Under the pieces are notes generated by a model that was not told the DNA's origin, did no database searches, and was given only the letters and a program-made list of their open reading frames with translations. The position numbers and the translations under genes are program-made. DNA of 64,000 bases from Ophiura sarsii. Taxonomy: Eukaryota; Echinodermata; Ophiuroidea; Amphilepidida; Ophiuridae. The stretch is taken from contig CM069452.1 in assembly GCA_035610835.1 (NCBI GenBank), positions 27,392,143 through 27,456,142 on the forward strand, given 5' to 3'. This document shows positions 47,602 to 58,986 of the stretch, one piece after another; within the stretch, counting starts at the first letter, position 1, and each line of letters opens with the position of its first letter.

Positions 47602-48696
47602 CAGGGTGTATCAAAAAAAACGCAACACTTTTTGTCGCGAGTTCTCCGATTACGGCAAATCACAAATCACTCTGAATTTATATATTCTGTTAGGTATACT
47701 TATTGGCTATCACATAACCAAATTACAGCGATATCGATTATTGATTCGCTGAGATATCAACGATACACGTAGACAAGTGCAAAACACATTTTACATCGTT
47801 TATCCTGTATGCCTGATTTTCTTGTCAGGTGAATATTAGGAAGACACTGTAATAACTCATTGTACTTAAATAATTGGAATCAAACTCATCATTCTGAGAA
47901 GAAAATGACATGTTAAAGGTATCAAATGTCTGGCTATTACAGTATCATATCAATATTAATTAAATCTGGCAATAAATTAGTTGATAGTTAATGACACAAT
48001 TTGAAAATCCAGATTACAAAGTCTGTTTGCAAATCCTCTCTCTTTGTCTCTCGTTAATGTCATAAATAAAACAGTATGGCACATTATTCAAAAGATAAAC
48101 AAATGGAATAGTCCAGAAGGTAGTAATTGTCTTGTATGAATCAGTCATTGTTAGTCTGTTGTGAATGGGAATAGGACATTATGGTGCTGGTCGACCCTCA
48201 AAATGCTGTCCTTGTTTTAAGATGCATCGATTATGAACTTTAATTTATGAAAGAACGAACCGTACCATAGACATTATGTGGCGATCATAGCAATCGGTGC
48301 TTCAGAACTTAAAAAGGGTGATTGACGTATTCAAATGCTCGAATGATTATCAGATTACACGATTCAATGATTTTATGTACCACCTTACTCAAACAAAGGA
48401 AATTAAGATAAACCATTCCAGACATTAAAGTTACATAATTATTAAACTGTTAACCCAAATTACTAATCAGACAGGAAAATCCAATTTTTTAGAACGAACG
48501 ATGTAAAACGTGTTTTGCACTTCTCTACTTATACCTTTAATATCTCAACGAATAAATAATCGATATCGTTGTAATTCGAGTATGTGATAGCCAATAAGTA
48601 GACCTAACAGAATATATAAGTTTTAGATTGATTTGTCTTTTACTGTGACCGTACAGCTCTCGACAAAAAGTGTTGCGTTGTTTTTGATACACGCTG
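47602..48696. mobile_element. 1.1-kb TA-flanked inverted-repeat element
   Basis: The left end is CAGGGTGTATCAAAAAAAAC then GCAACACTTTTTGTCG. The right end is CGACAAAAAGTGTTGCG then TTTTTGATACACGCTG. TA flanks both ends. Long subterminal inverted arms include TATTGGCTATCACATA against TATGTGATAGCCAATA, and CAAAACACATTTTACATCGT against ACGATGTAAAACGTGTTTTG. It is related to 12424-13380. Small frames in each arm are inverted copies of each other, not genes. Confidence 0.94.
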
Positions 48697-50318
48697 TATA
48701 ACTTATAAGAGAGGCATGCCAAACATATGGTGTTGAATGTATCTACAGGTGTTATTTGGCATATTTTGCATGGGATATGGCAGATACTAGATTAACGTTG
48801 TATTAGCACGTGCTGTGGTGACATTTTATGGATGTCAGTATTCTACATTAAAATGCAAAGCATCCCCCTCTACCTTATTATACCCTCTGACTTTTGTAAA
48901 ACGTGATAAAGCGATGATTTTGCGTATCGGATGATTTTTATCAATATTAAACTGCTCTGCTGACGGACATTTAAATGTTGACATAGCCTAATTTCTTAAA
49001 CAAATTCTACATCTATAAAATCACCTCAACCAGCAGGATTTGTATAATGATGGTTATTTTAATGAACCAGACTTAACCTTACACTCAATCCAGACGTAGT
49101 AAAGAAAAGAAAAGCTGATTTCTCCTTGGGCGTCTTGGCGGCGTAGAAAGTTAAGATGATAAACACGTATCCTACGCCTATGTGACCAATTGCAAGGTCT
49201 CGCGAACACTATTCATTGATGGACGTATATCACTCATATTAATTGCAATGCCAAATTATGGCGATTTAAAATCAATGTCGCTTAACAACGTTTACAGACA
49301 AAGATGACATACATAATTACACGCTCAAATGATGTTATTAGAAAAGTATTGATATTTTGCATTTCTTTATATCCATTAGTAAATTCATTCATTTGCTGTT
49401 CACGGCATATTAGTATGATGAAGCACAAATTTCTGCTGGGATTAAATTTGAATGAAGATGTGCTCACGATTTATAATGAGGTTTATAATGAAGTAGTTAG
49501 GAAGCAAGCGACCTGGTTGAATTTTACTTATATGGAATCTTTAAACGAAGATAGTGAAACGAAATCGCTAAATGATGATGCTAGTATACAGGGATCTCTA
49601 AAACTATGGCAATATACAGAATTGACAATTAGAAGGCACACGAGTATTACATACTAGGTTGCAAAGAAATAATATTATTTCGTAAATAAGTTGCAAATCC
49701 GTCGTTATCAATCGAAAGATGATAGAGACTATAGACCTCTTACACATAATGACTACCAACAGGAGGTGACGAATCTCCCAGACCATTATTGGTTTATCAT
49801 TATCGTTAAATTTCTCATACTCACACATGGGAACATGCAGCTTGACGCGCGAAATTAACAACACATCCGTTCCGTGGCTTCATCTCAAAAGGCGTTGCGC
49901 AGGGAGTTTTTTATTGTCCATTATTTTTCTCTGGCCCCTTCAGTTTCTGAATAGCCACTGCAAGTCATTGTGTAAACTGAGCCGCGCTCATGCAATTAGT
50001 TGTGAACATTAGGAAGTGTGACACACTCTGCAAAGGGGTATTTGAAAATATATATTTGATAACTTTCTCTAGGATACACTTACACTTTATTGTTTGTCTT
50101 TTTCCATTTTGCTTTGTAAGTAAAATAATAGAAATAATAGCTTCACTATCATTATAAATACACGGTTTCGAAGTTTCAGCGCCGGAAGTCAAGATGTATC
50201 GATTATAAATTCGATCCTATGGAGCAAAGAACATTTTACACGGAAATGTTTCAGACCAGAGGTAGGTTAATCATCGGCATTGTTGCATGTAACACTCTAT
50301 GCATGTGGGAGGAAATAT
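48697..50318. other. Unannotated sequence; one 117-codon open frame at 49304-49657
   Basis: The + strand frame at 49304-49657 begins with ATG and holds a hydrophobic stretch near residues 14-32 (LIFCISLYPLVNSFICC), followed by a polar, acidic segment. It could be a small secreted or membrane protein, but this length is expected about once by chance in a window this size and composition. No homologue is recognised and no promoter or splice context supports it. Confidence 0.3.
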
Positions 50319-50520
50319 AGTGTACTTTAGATCCCAGATTCTTGACTGTACTAGTATCGTCCGATACTGGAACACCCAGCATCGTTCAATACTTGTACAA
50401 AATCAATGTTCTGGTATCGGTCGATACTGGCGCGTAAACAATGTTCCAGTATCGGGGGATACTGGAACATATGTATGTACCAGTATCGTTCAATTCTGTG
50501 ACAAATCTCACCGGTGTCAA
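50319..50520. mobile_element. Palindrome-array element, copy C1 (right-truncated)
   Basis: It begins AGTGTACTTTAGATCCCAGA and carries CTAGTATCGTCCGATACTGG, then further spaced motifs (near 50409, 50440, 50480). It stops after the GACAAATCTCACCGGT module and is followed within about 25 bp by copy C2 in the same orientation. Confidence 0.88.
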
Positions 50521-50542
50521 GTGGAAATAACAATAGGAAAAG

Positions 50543-50924
50543 GAGTACTTTAGGTCCCAGATTCTAGACTGCACTGGTATCGTCAGATCCAGTATCGTTC
50601 GATACGATACTGGTACAAAGTCAGTGTTCCAGTATCGGACGATACTGGGACATATGAAATATACCGGTATCGGGCGATACTGGAACAAAATTATGTACAA
50701 GTATCGTTGAATGCTGGGACAAATTACATTGGTAACATGTGTACCAGTACGCATTGCTCGATACGTGAACATAAAAACGTTCCAGTATCACGCGATACTG
50801 GAACACAATTTGGCGTTCCAGTATCGAACAGTAAAATCGTACCAGTATCGACTGATACTGGCAACTGTTATGTTCCAGTATTGAACGATATTAATATACC
50901 AGTATCTGGTACCAAAAGTACACT
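50543..50924. mobile_element. Palindrome-array element, copy C2 (most complete)
   Basis: The best copy: left end GAGTACTTTAGGTCCCAGAT, right end ATCTGGTACCAAAAGTACAC then T. These are imperfect inverted repeats of about 20 bp, which mark it as a MITE-like element of 382 bp. Inside are about ten CCAGTATCG/CGATACTGG motifs starting near 50629, 50662, 50698, 50742, 50782, 50819, 50841, 50875 and 50899, 20-45 bp apart. The inter-motif sequences correspond in order to those of copy A. It encodes no protein; a transcript would fold into a chain of hairpins. Confidence 0.9.
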
Positions 50925-51054
50925 TTTTGCTGTTTTCTTACATGACAATAGACACATATGCAACATATATCTTTGTCATCTTATATACAATATATTGGAA
51001 CCAAAAAAATTGTCACCTTATGACAATGTACAATATTGTAAGGTTGTGTATGAT

Positions 51055-51116
51055 AATTATTTTCAGAAGTCAATGTTTTTACTATAATTATTTTCAGAAG
51101 TCAATGTTTTTACTAT
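51055..51116 (+). repeat. Perfect 31-bp tandem duplication
   Basis: 51055-51085 and 51086-51116 are identical; the unit starts AATTATTTTCAGAAGTCAAT. Confidence 0.97.
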
Positions 51117-51255
51117 ACAATGTAAACATTACATACATGTAGGTGATTCAGTATAACGGGTTTTGTGATAATGAATTTATTTATTCTTTAGCATACGTCC
51201 TCATAACAATGCGTTGCCTTAATGCAATGCTTCGTACATTAATCACACCACGTAT

Positions 51256-51340
51256 TTCGATGTCTTAAAAAGGGTTGTAATTCAGCGTGCTAAGCGATTT
51301 CGATGTGTTAAAAAGGGTTGTAAGTCTGCGTGCGAAGCGT
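51256..51340 (+). repeat. Diverged 42-bp tandem duplication
   Basis: Two units share TCGATGT, TTAAAAAGGGTTGTAA and GCGTGC. A few substitutions separate them. Confidence 0.88.
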
Positions 51341-51916
51341 GACTTGGGGATAATAGTCTGGAGGGTACCTAAAAACCAGTAATATTACAAACATACTGTC
51401 TGGAGATTTGAGACGTTATGAGACCACACCTGTTTAACCTGCATTTATGTATGCCGAAAGAATAGTACTGGCTCAAGCTGAGCATGTCATGGAAATTGTT
51501 AAGACAATCATATCGCATAAAACACAAATGAATATGTTTTAACTGTCCTCCAACTGGATACTTACTCAACAGCATGTTATTATTCAATACAATATGAATT
51601 CCAACGTCAAAATTGAAATCATATAGGCATACAACACTAATTCACCATTTTATTGATATATGTAAGAATAATTTAAATGCATGCAAATTAAATTTAGGCA
51701 ACTAAATGATTTATTACATGTAGTTATAAGCAGACTTTCAACATCAACATTAAAAACACACATCAACTTTAGGTGCATTACAGAGCTTAGTGTTTGTTAG
51801 TTAACTTTACTGATATTTTCCAAGTAAATTAGGCTTTCAATTGTGACCTGCTTAGTATTTCCTGGTATTTCCCAGTATTTGACGTCATGCCGAACTGTTA
51901 GCAGATATCGGTATGT
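51341..51916. other. Unannotated AT-rich sequence
   Basis: No supported feature. Confidence 0.5.
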
Positions 51917-52202
51917 ATGCACTTATCAATTGCAATCCCGACCTCGGGGAACCCAGGATTAACCAATATGCCGTCCCCGGTACAGTCGTGTACGGAGCAC
52001 TCTATGTGTACGTCCCCGCTAAACAGTCCAGCCCCCCCCCCCCCTCCCCCCTTAACCGGGACAAAGTGTACAATGTACGTCACCGTTACAGTCCCGGCCC
52101 CTTAGGCAGGACAAAGTGTACGCAATTCCCCGGCTAGTTTTGTTATACGTCCCCGCTACAATCCCCGGTCCCTGGTTCCGGGGTTGCATTTGATAAGTGC
52201 AT
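51917..52202. mobile_element. GC-rich MITE (ATGCACTTATCAA ends)
   Basis: The left end ATGCACTTATCAATTGCAAT and the right end GGTTGCATTTGATAAGTGCAT are inverted. The interior is markedly GC-rich (GTCCCCG and CCCCGGTAC-type words, a C run at 52031-52041), unlike the AT-rich surroundings. Repeated ACAAAGTGTAC modules occur at about 52062 and 52111. Proline-rich frames across the C run are artefacts. Confidence 0.86.
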
Positions 52203-53322
52203 TACCACCCGGTATTTTCCCGTCCGGGTTATACCGGCCGACCCTAATCTCCCCTCTAGACATATGTGCGGTGTTAGTAAATGTCAATAGAAATCGAGAT
52301 ATGTGACGTTGAATGTCAATACGTTATAATATTATCCTTGGAGATAATTGCTAACCATAAACAGTCATTACAACGATTAACACAATGTAATTGCTAGTAT
52401 AATATATTTATTACATAAATGTATAATGAACATGAAATAAAAACATAATTATGAATGTATAGACTCGGATCAAATTTGATATCTCAATTATACAGTAATA
52501 ACATGCATTTTAAAGGGTACCAGTTGAACGATGAACGATCTATAGCATTTAACACCTGTCATCACAAAATGAGAGTTAAGTCGGAATAAAATATTTTTCA
52601 GATTTGTCCAGATTTAAAATGCTCAGAAAACAAGCTTTAACATGAAATGCAACATGTCAAAATTGCTCAACGATTTCACTGTCAAAAATAAATGCACACT
52701 GGCGACTTTAAAACGCTCATTTTGTGGTGGCAGGTTTTATTTTAAGGTGATAATATTTGAGATATAAACGCAGTGTTTTAACTGCTGTGGTTATCGCATT
52801 GACGTAACTTATAACGTTGAAAAGCAAACGGAAGAAACATTTAACTACATATATCAAATCAAAGTATGCAATTATTTGACATTTATCATGTCTGTGTCAT
52901 CTGTTCTTCAATCGTAATGTAGATTCCGGTATTAGAGGTAGAGGAAATGTTAAAGTAAATCGGTGACATTATTTGAATTTCAATCAATTGTGTCATGCTA
53001 TTCCCAATGTACCACAAACAGGTTAACTTATCCAATATAGATATCATAATCCTAATGCTATTGAGTACACGGATCTCTACAGCAAGTCTACGTCATCAGT
53101 GGCTCCGCTTGCCCAGTCTCAACAATTCTTCTTCTAAAGTTCTCTACCATTGCGTGTCCATGCGGAAAGATCCTGACTCAATTTTGGTCCCTGATATGGT
53201 CCATTTCTTTCCACTGGTAGTTTCATTCCCAAAAAGAACTTATTAATCACTTGGAGGTAACGGCGACTGTGTTAATACTGTACGCGTGTTTTCGTTTTCT
53301 CCTATTAGATAAGTACCTATTA
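52203..53322. other. Unannotated AT-rich sequence
   Basis: No supported feature across 1.1 kb. Confidence 0.5.
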
Positions 53323-53542
53323 CACACAGAAAACACTATGTAAAAAAAATACACAAATTATGTAAAAATTACACAATCTGTGTAAAAATAGAACTCCATA
53401 ATACTATGTAAACAGTTGTGTAAAGCTTTTGCATAGGAATTTACACAAGCTTGGGTATATATTACATGTTTTATGTAAACTCTTACATAATAATTATGGA
53501 GTTCTATATTTACATAATTTTTTACATAGTGTTTTCTGTGTG
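53323..53542. mobile_element. 220-bp TA-flanked MITE (CACACAGAAAACACTATG ends)
   Basis: The left end CACACAGAAAACACTATGTA and the right end TACATAGTGTTTTCTGTGTG are exact complements, with TA on both sides. The interior repeats TGTGTAAA/TTTACACA words, and TAGAACTCCATAAT is mirrored by ATTATGGAGTTCTA. A self-complementary, non-coding element. Confidence 0.95.
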
Positions 53543-54581
53543 TAGATATAACTGACCCGGTGATATGATAAACGCAAGGGCCCCCAAAACGGATGGATTA
53601 ATAAATGTCACTGTGCTATATACATTATCCGACAGTTGACCGAATCGTTGTTTGACACTAATTAACTAAATCAATCCATTTACATTGAATTACCTGGCTG
53701 TATAATGAATAATGCATTTTGGAGTGACACTATTAAGATGTTCTGTTATTTTAAGTACGACGTATTAGTGTACCCAGAGGAGATATTTCGGTAAGACCTG
53801 TACAAATACAAATCAGAGAACCGTGGACGGCCCTTGGCTCGGAAGAATCATCAGGACTCTTGAAACCACATAGTGTTGATAATCCAGACGATAAGTACTG
53901 CTGAAGTATTGTCAGCACCGATCTGTGAAAGCCTTTACAAGTAGCGGAACGTAACATGACGAGTCGCCCTCTTAATTTGAATTCCCAAGATACGGACGTA
54001 AACGTCTTTCTACCCATAATGGAATACTGATTACTGATACTGATGCTAATGATGTACAATGTATTTTGTTTTGCTGTTTTCCTTGCCTAATAGTGTATTC
54101 TGAGAATCTGTTCAACGGGTGTTTATCTTTTCTGTAGACAGGAATACTCACCACTCTTCGCAATTTGCACTAGTTTCGTGTTGTGCTTGCATCTGGAATA
54201 AATAATAATGCGATTAAACTATATTCATGGTTCTTTTTTCTTTTGTTCTGATGGCCAATCTCTTCTTCGCTAGGAGAATTCATGTTGATATTAGCAAGTT
54301 ACCATATTATTATATTTACGGAATCTTTCTTTATTCCTGATAAAAGGCTCATAATATACTGGTAGTCCGCAATAAGGCCTCTGAGATTCATCGTTTATTT
54401 GACCGATTTAATTTTGAGAACACAGAAAGATTGCATTGGGTAAGACATCAAGATTACGTTTCTGAAATAATTGGTCTGAGTGTCCCAAGAGAAATAAATC
54501 CTACGTGACATCACGAACATAAGCCTACTATTATAACTAAGTACTGGTGATGCAGTTTTTTATCTAAAATATCAAGAGGTA
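53543..54581. other. Unannotated sequence
   Basis: The 102-codon minus-strand frame at 53751-54059 has no motif. No other feature is supported. Confidence 0.45.
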
Positions 54582-54661
54582 AATATAGAATGTATATAAT
54601 CCCATGTTACCACCATGTCATGTGACATGGTAGTAACATGGGATTATATACATTCTATATT
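54582..54661. repeat. Near-perfect 80-bp hairpin
   Basis: Arms of 39 bp (54582-54620 and 54623-54661) pair with one mismatch around a 2-bp spacer. The outer sequence is AATATAGAATGTATATAATC. No terminal duplication was seen. Confidence 0.96.
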
Positions 54662-54995
54662 CTTGAATACAGAATCTTACAGGATCCAATGTTAACAGTT
54701 TATACCGTTAGAATACGAGCATTTATTCTGAGCATGGTAACTATTATGGGATTGGGGTCAAGCATCCCATCGTACTACCATGTACTTGTACATGTATTGG
54801 TTGAAAATACACTTTTCCACTTCCGGTAAGGCAACGAACACTTCCTTGTTTTATGGTTCCGACCGGCATATTTGTTTAGGAATTACAAAACGTAAAATAT
54901 ATAGATGTTTTGATAATGTCCGAATTGTTTTTGAACCGTTTTTCTTTTTTATTCGATTTTTTGAATTCCAAAAATTGTCGAAATTCACAAAAATA
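54662..54995. other. Unannotated sequence
   Basis: No supported feature. Confidence 0.5.
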
Positions 54996-55477
54996 CAGAG
55001 TGTCTCTAAAAGAATTGCGTCGAACCTTGGGTGATCCTGCATAAGTGTCGGAATAAAACAATTTAAACAGCAACATACATTAGTTGGCTATAATTTTAAG
55101 AAAACCGCATCCGATTTGGTTCAGTAATTACGGAGATTATGAGCGATTACGTAATAGTAGTCAAAGAACACTTCCGTCCAATGTGTCTAAATAATTCAAA
55201 AAGTCTAAAACAATTCTCTACCAACACTCTCTTTATGCAGTCACCCGATAGTCTATACCGGTTGGATGGAGGTGATTACTGTTACGTAATGGGCGCTCAT
55301 GTCTACATTTCAATACTGAACCGAATCAAATGATCGGTTTTCTTCAAATAGCGATTCGATTTTACAAGTTTTTTCATTTGACATTTTACAAGTTTTTTCA
55401 TTTGACATTTTCCATCCCGATATTGCAATTACATAAAGCCACTGACTGGTCAGGTTAACTTTTGGGACACCCAGTGT
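54996..55477. mobile_element. Possible decayed mariner-type MITE
   Basis: TACAGAGTGTCTCTAAAAG at the left and CTTTTGGGACACCCAGTGTA at the right form a loose inverted pair of the CAGGGTGTCCCAAAAG type seen in mariner-like elements. Several mismatches make this tentative. No transposase motif is inside. Confidence 0.5.
55360..55407 (+). repeat. Perfect 24-bp tandem duplication
   Basis: 55360-55383 and 55384-55407 are identical; the unit begins TTTTACAAGTTTTTTCATTT. Confidence 0.95.
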
Positions 55478-56490
55478 ATATGAACACTATAAAAAGGTTC
55501 ACGCTCGAAAAAAGAGAGGTTATATCCAATCTATTGTCTTTAATTATCACATTTCACATATATACACAAAATGTGAATTACTTCAACCAAGTAACATTCT
55601 TTTAAATATATCTCTCTATCAAGATTTATAGAAAGTAGAGGAGTTCTGCTTTAAAGGGGCATTAAGAGATCCTTCATGGAGGGAGCCCTCAATTATTTCA
55701 GAAGTTGGGTTTTTCCCATACGTAATGCTTATACGTACTAACTACCACTCAAAATTATAGAGCTTAATTTGCAGTATTTCATGTGAAATTCATGGATTTG
55801 ATAGCGTTTTGAGTTTCTACGTGATCACATCGACACTATCCCAGTTCTTGAAGAGGTCGTGACCTCTGCTCAACATATGGGAGACGGGCTGTGTTTACTA
55901 GCTGATGTAAACAAACCATATATTATAACATAAGAGGCCACAGATGGCTTCTACTTTACTTTTTTCATGTTTATTCAAAATAACCTTGATGACTTGTTAC
56001 GTGATCCAAGGGTTCAAAAAGTAATTTCTTCCTCAGGAGCATGGTCCTAAGTTTTAAGATTTTCTCAATCAAACCGTAACCATGGTAACATAAAATAGCT
56101 TCTGCAGCAATTCAGAAGTAAGAATGTTAACATAATTATTAATATGTTTTGTCACAGAAATTAGCTTAATATCTACTTATTCATTGTTGACAACGAAATG
56201 ATCAGATTACCTCCCTGGGTTCAGTACATCATTGGAAACTGCATGCGTTGTTCTTGGATTTTATCAACAGTTTGTGTAACTCTATGAGGTTTCACACTGT
56301 AAGACGTGACGAAAGTGCCAGCTTTTCCCATCAAAATGTCTGTCTAAGGCTTTCCTCAGCACATTATCACAATGGTGGATTTCTGGTCCATTCCACGCCA
56401 CAAAAACGGCTTATTGACACTCTCGGGGGTCAACTTCCAAGCTGACTATGGAGCTACATGCATCCTCTGGGCCAGTACTCTGGTCACAAA
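55478..56490. other. Unannotated sequence
   Basis: No supported gene. The final 8 bases (GTCACAAA) are the probable left target duplication of the next element. Confidence 0.5.
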
Positions 56491-56657
56491 CAGTGGCGTA
56501 ACTTTTTCATTTGGGGGGGGGGGGGGGGGGTGAAGACGGGGCAGTGACTTGAAATGGGAGGGGGGGCTCCATTCCACACCCACACCGATTGATTTCATTT
56601 TGGGGGCAAGCGGGGGGGGGGGGGGGGGGCAAGGGTTCCAAGCTGGTTACGCCACTG
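56491..56657. mobile_element. 167-bp hAT-type MITE (CAGTGGCGTAAC ends)
   Basis: CAGTGGCGTAAC and GTTACGCCACTG are exact inverted 12-mers. The flanking octamers GTCACAAA and GTTACAAA match at 7 of 8 positions, as expected for a hAT target duplication. The interior contains two poly-G runs (about 56513-56530 and 56613-56629). Confidence 0.9.
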
Positions 56658-56799
56658 GTTACAAAGAGTTCTTCGCCACACTTGCTGGCATTCCCAGATC
56701 TGGGTAGCTTGTTATGATTACTTATTTATATTTGTATGATAAGTTGTTGTTGTTGTATTTGTAGGCCTATAGCTTCCTTATTATGTTCTTATATTTTTC

Positions 56800-56895
56800 A
56801 TACATGTATATTATGCGCCTCGGGGCTGTGTTCACAACATGAGGCGCATTATAAATACCCTTTTATTATTATTTATTATTATTATTATTATTTTT
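56800..56895 (+). repeat. Possible LINE 3' tail
   Basis: TGAGGCGCATTATAAATACC followed by (TTATTATTA)n resembles the 3' terminus of the LINE at 43130-43560 (GGCGCTATACAAATA plus an ATT-rich tail). No reverse transcriptase frame was recognised upstream, so the element would be heavily truncated. Confidence 0.55.
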
Positions 56896-57100
56896 ACGCA
56901 CATACTCAGTCAGCTGTCACAGTTGTTCGTCTTCATCAGCCAACAACCTTTTTTCAAGGTTGGACACAAGAGTTTCTAGAAAATCTTGAAGATCTCGAAG
57001 ATCTCTCTTTAGTCCTTGAATTGTGCAAACCAGGCAGGGCATTCTCGCTATTGAATCGAGCATTTCGTGTCACATATCTCACTTTTGGCTGCGGATTTAT

Positions 57101-57791
57101 AAGGCCGTGTTCCCACATCACCCGGTCCGGACTAAATCGCTAGTGGGAACGCGATTCAAGTAGGTCCCGGTGCGAACTCAAAATGATTTTGTTATTTTTT
57201 AAGACCACCTTTAAAGGTAGTCTTGGTCCGGACTAATTCAATATTTTTTTCATGTGGGAACGCGATTCACTCGAAACTAGTCGAGACCCGGACCACTTGA
57301 CCCGTTGACCTTTGCAATAGCGCGAATATTACTGCGCCTTGTAGTTACGGCGCGGCGCTGTACATAAAGTCGCGCGCGTTATAAAGGAAGACGCGCGCGA
57401 TATACATAAGTCGCGCGCGTGGTGAAATAGGACGCAGTGATCGTCTCAATTTTTGGTAAACAACTTAATTAAACAGTATTTCAGCACTAGTTTATGGTTT
57501 TATATCCACTAATGAAACTTATGTTGTTATGCGAAACCGATTCTAGCTATTTCTATTATTTGTATCATACTTCCATGTTATAAAGGGAATTTTACAAGCG
57601 TTTCCGGCGATTTTTGAATGGTTTTAGATTTACATCCGGGTCTAAGTGGATTTTGTTTTTAGAACACATTAGACCACTTTGCTGAATCATCGTTGTGACG
57701 AACACTTATGTGGGAACGCAACTTTCAAGTGGGTGCCGGTCCGGACTAGTCCGGACCAGGACAACTTCTACTTATGTGGGAACACGGCCTA
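57101..57791. mobile_element. 691-bp inverted-repeat element (AGGCCGTGTTCCCACAT ends)
   Basis: The left end AAGGCCGTGTTCCCACATCA is mirrored by ATGTGGGAACACGGCCT on the right. A second inverted tier (CCGGTCCGGACTA against TAGTCCGGACC) and a third GTGGGAACGC module lie inside both arms. The middle has CpG-rich CGCGCGCG words (57355-57420). It appears inserted within an open frame that ends at its left boundary, but that frame has no recognisable homology. No transposase. Confidence 0.9.
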
Positions 57792-58177
57792 AGAGTACCT
57801 GGAAGGAATTCATTTTTGACTATGCATGTTGTTCAAAATCACCCACTTATCTTGTGGTGGTGCCTCCTTTTCTGTGAGGCTGTTCTTCATTGTCGCATCA
57901 CTCGCATGGATATGGAGAGAGTAAAGAGACCACTGGCTACTTTTATCTTTGAACTCCTGCTGGCAGCCCGTAGTCCAATTTGTACGCTGCGCTGGTGATT
58001 ATCAATTTGACCTTTTCTTTCCTTTTCGTCCATAGCAAAAATATTATATCCTCAAATCTGAGATATTGGTGTCAGCTTCCATTTGTGTTACTGCTTATCC
58101 CTCTTGATGTTGATGATTCCATTTCCTCAAACTATTCTACTTTCCAACTTGTTTGGTGCTTATGGTGCTTCTTTATA
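57792..58177. other. Unannotated sequence
   Basis: No supported feature. Confidence 0.45.
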
Positions 58178-58215
58178 CAGCGTGTCCCAAAAAACTGGGT
58201 CCAAAATCTGCAGAG
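58178..58215. mobile_element. Orphan mariner-type element end
   Basis: After TA, CAGCGTGTCCCAAAAAACTG fits the CAGGGTGTCCCAAAA-type ends of mariner-like elements. No inverted partner was found within the next few hundred bases. Confidence 0.45.
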
Positions 58216-58875
58216 TTTGTAGCTTAAAAAGTTGAAAACGTAGCTGCTTAATATTTGAGGATATTAAGGTATATATACCTGACCGTAATTGTAAATGTGG
58301 AACTAATCAAATGGCAACTTTTTGAAACACAAAGCTTTCAATAGAGCGTGGTTAGAACCCATTTTTCCAATTTAGCAATAAACCACCTTACGCCTTGCAT
58401 GCGTTGTGTGTTCCCTACATCATGTGCATGAGCAACTGTTACCCTGATACCATGCCCGGAAATAGCACCCGCCCACCTGCCCATAGCGGGTAAATTTTGT
58501 GTCGGGAAAAAGTACCCCGGTAACCGACTGGCGGGTAAACAATTTCAAACTCACGGTGCAAGTGTGAGAGTTACACTGGCTGGTGGAATTTCTGTCGGGC
58601 AGATATTTTTGTGAGTCCCCTGCCCGATCCCGGGCTGCGCATGCCAATAATCATGTATAAAATTCTGAACATGGAGTTTTCCATCACCATCTGATCACAG
58701 TTGAACATTTCCTATAGCGTTACACTGCCGATAATGAGCTAATTGATATTCATGAGGTCATTTACTACGGCGATTTTACATTGGAATTTTGACTTGCCCG
58801 ATGAAATCGTGACTTGTAAAGCTTTTAAATCATGAATCTGAATAGGAAACATGAATTTATTGGTATAAAATGTAC
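58216..58875. other. Unannotated sequence with a GC-rich patch at 58450-58640
   Basis: The patch repeats CGGGTAAA and GCCCG-type words (for example GCGGGTAAATT and GCGGGTAAACA). It may be an eroded element; no boundary was seen. Confidence 0.45.
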
Positions 58876-58982
58876 AATGAACACAATGAAATGGTAATTG
58901 GGTCTGATGGTTTAATACTTTGTCGATAACACAGTGATAACTTGCAAGCTTCCAGGGGGGAATACTTATGGGCAGCAGTGTA
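58876..58982 (+). repeat. Dispersed repeat shared with 11881-11989
   Basis: The forward strand aligns with the reverse complement of 11881-11989. It stops five bases before the terminal repeat of the element starting at 58987. Confidence 0.8.
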
Positions 58983-58986
58983 TGTA

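Noticed and set aside
47587..48722. Two similar 61-codon frames on opposite strands
   Set aside because: They are the inverted arms of the 47602-48696 element read in the same frame, not paralogous genes.
49304..49657. 117-codon open frame with a hydrophobic segment
   Set aside because: A small membrane or secreted protein is conceivable, but length alone is not significant and no homologue or transcript signal is visible.
38923..50924. CRISPR-like appearance of regularly spaced palindromic repeats
   Set aside because: The setting is a eukaryotic genome with spliced genes. The repeats vary, spacing is irregular, and the 'spacers' are conserved between dispersed copies instead of being unique. 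No cas genes.
56736..57143. 135-codon open frame
   Set aside because: It runs through a (TTA)n tail giving poly-Tyr and into the 57101-57791 element; no coherent protein.
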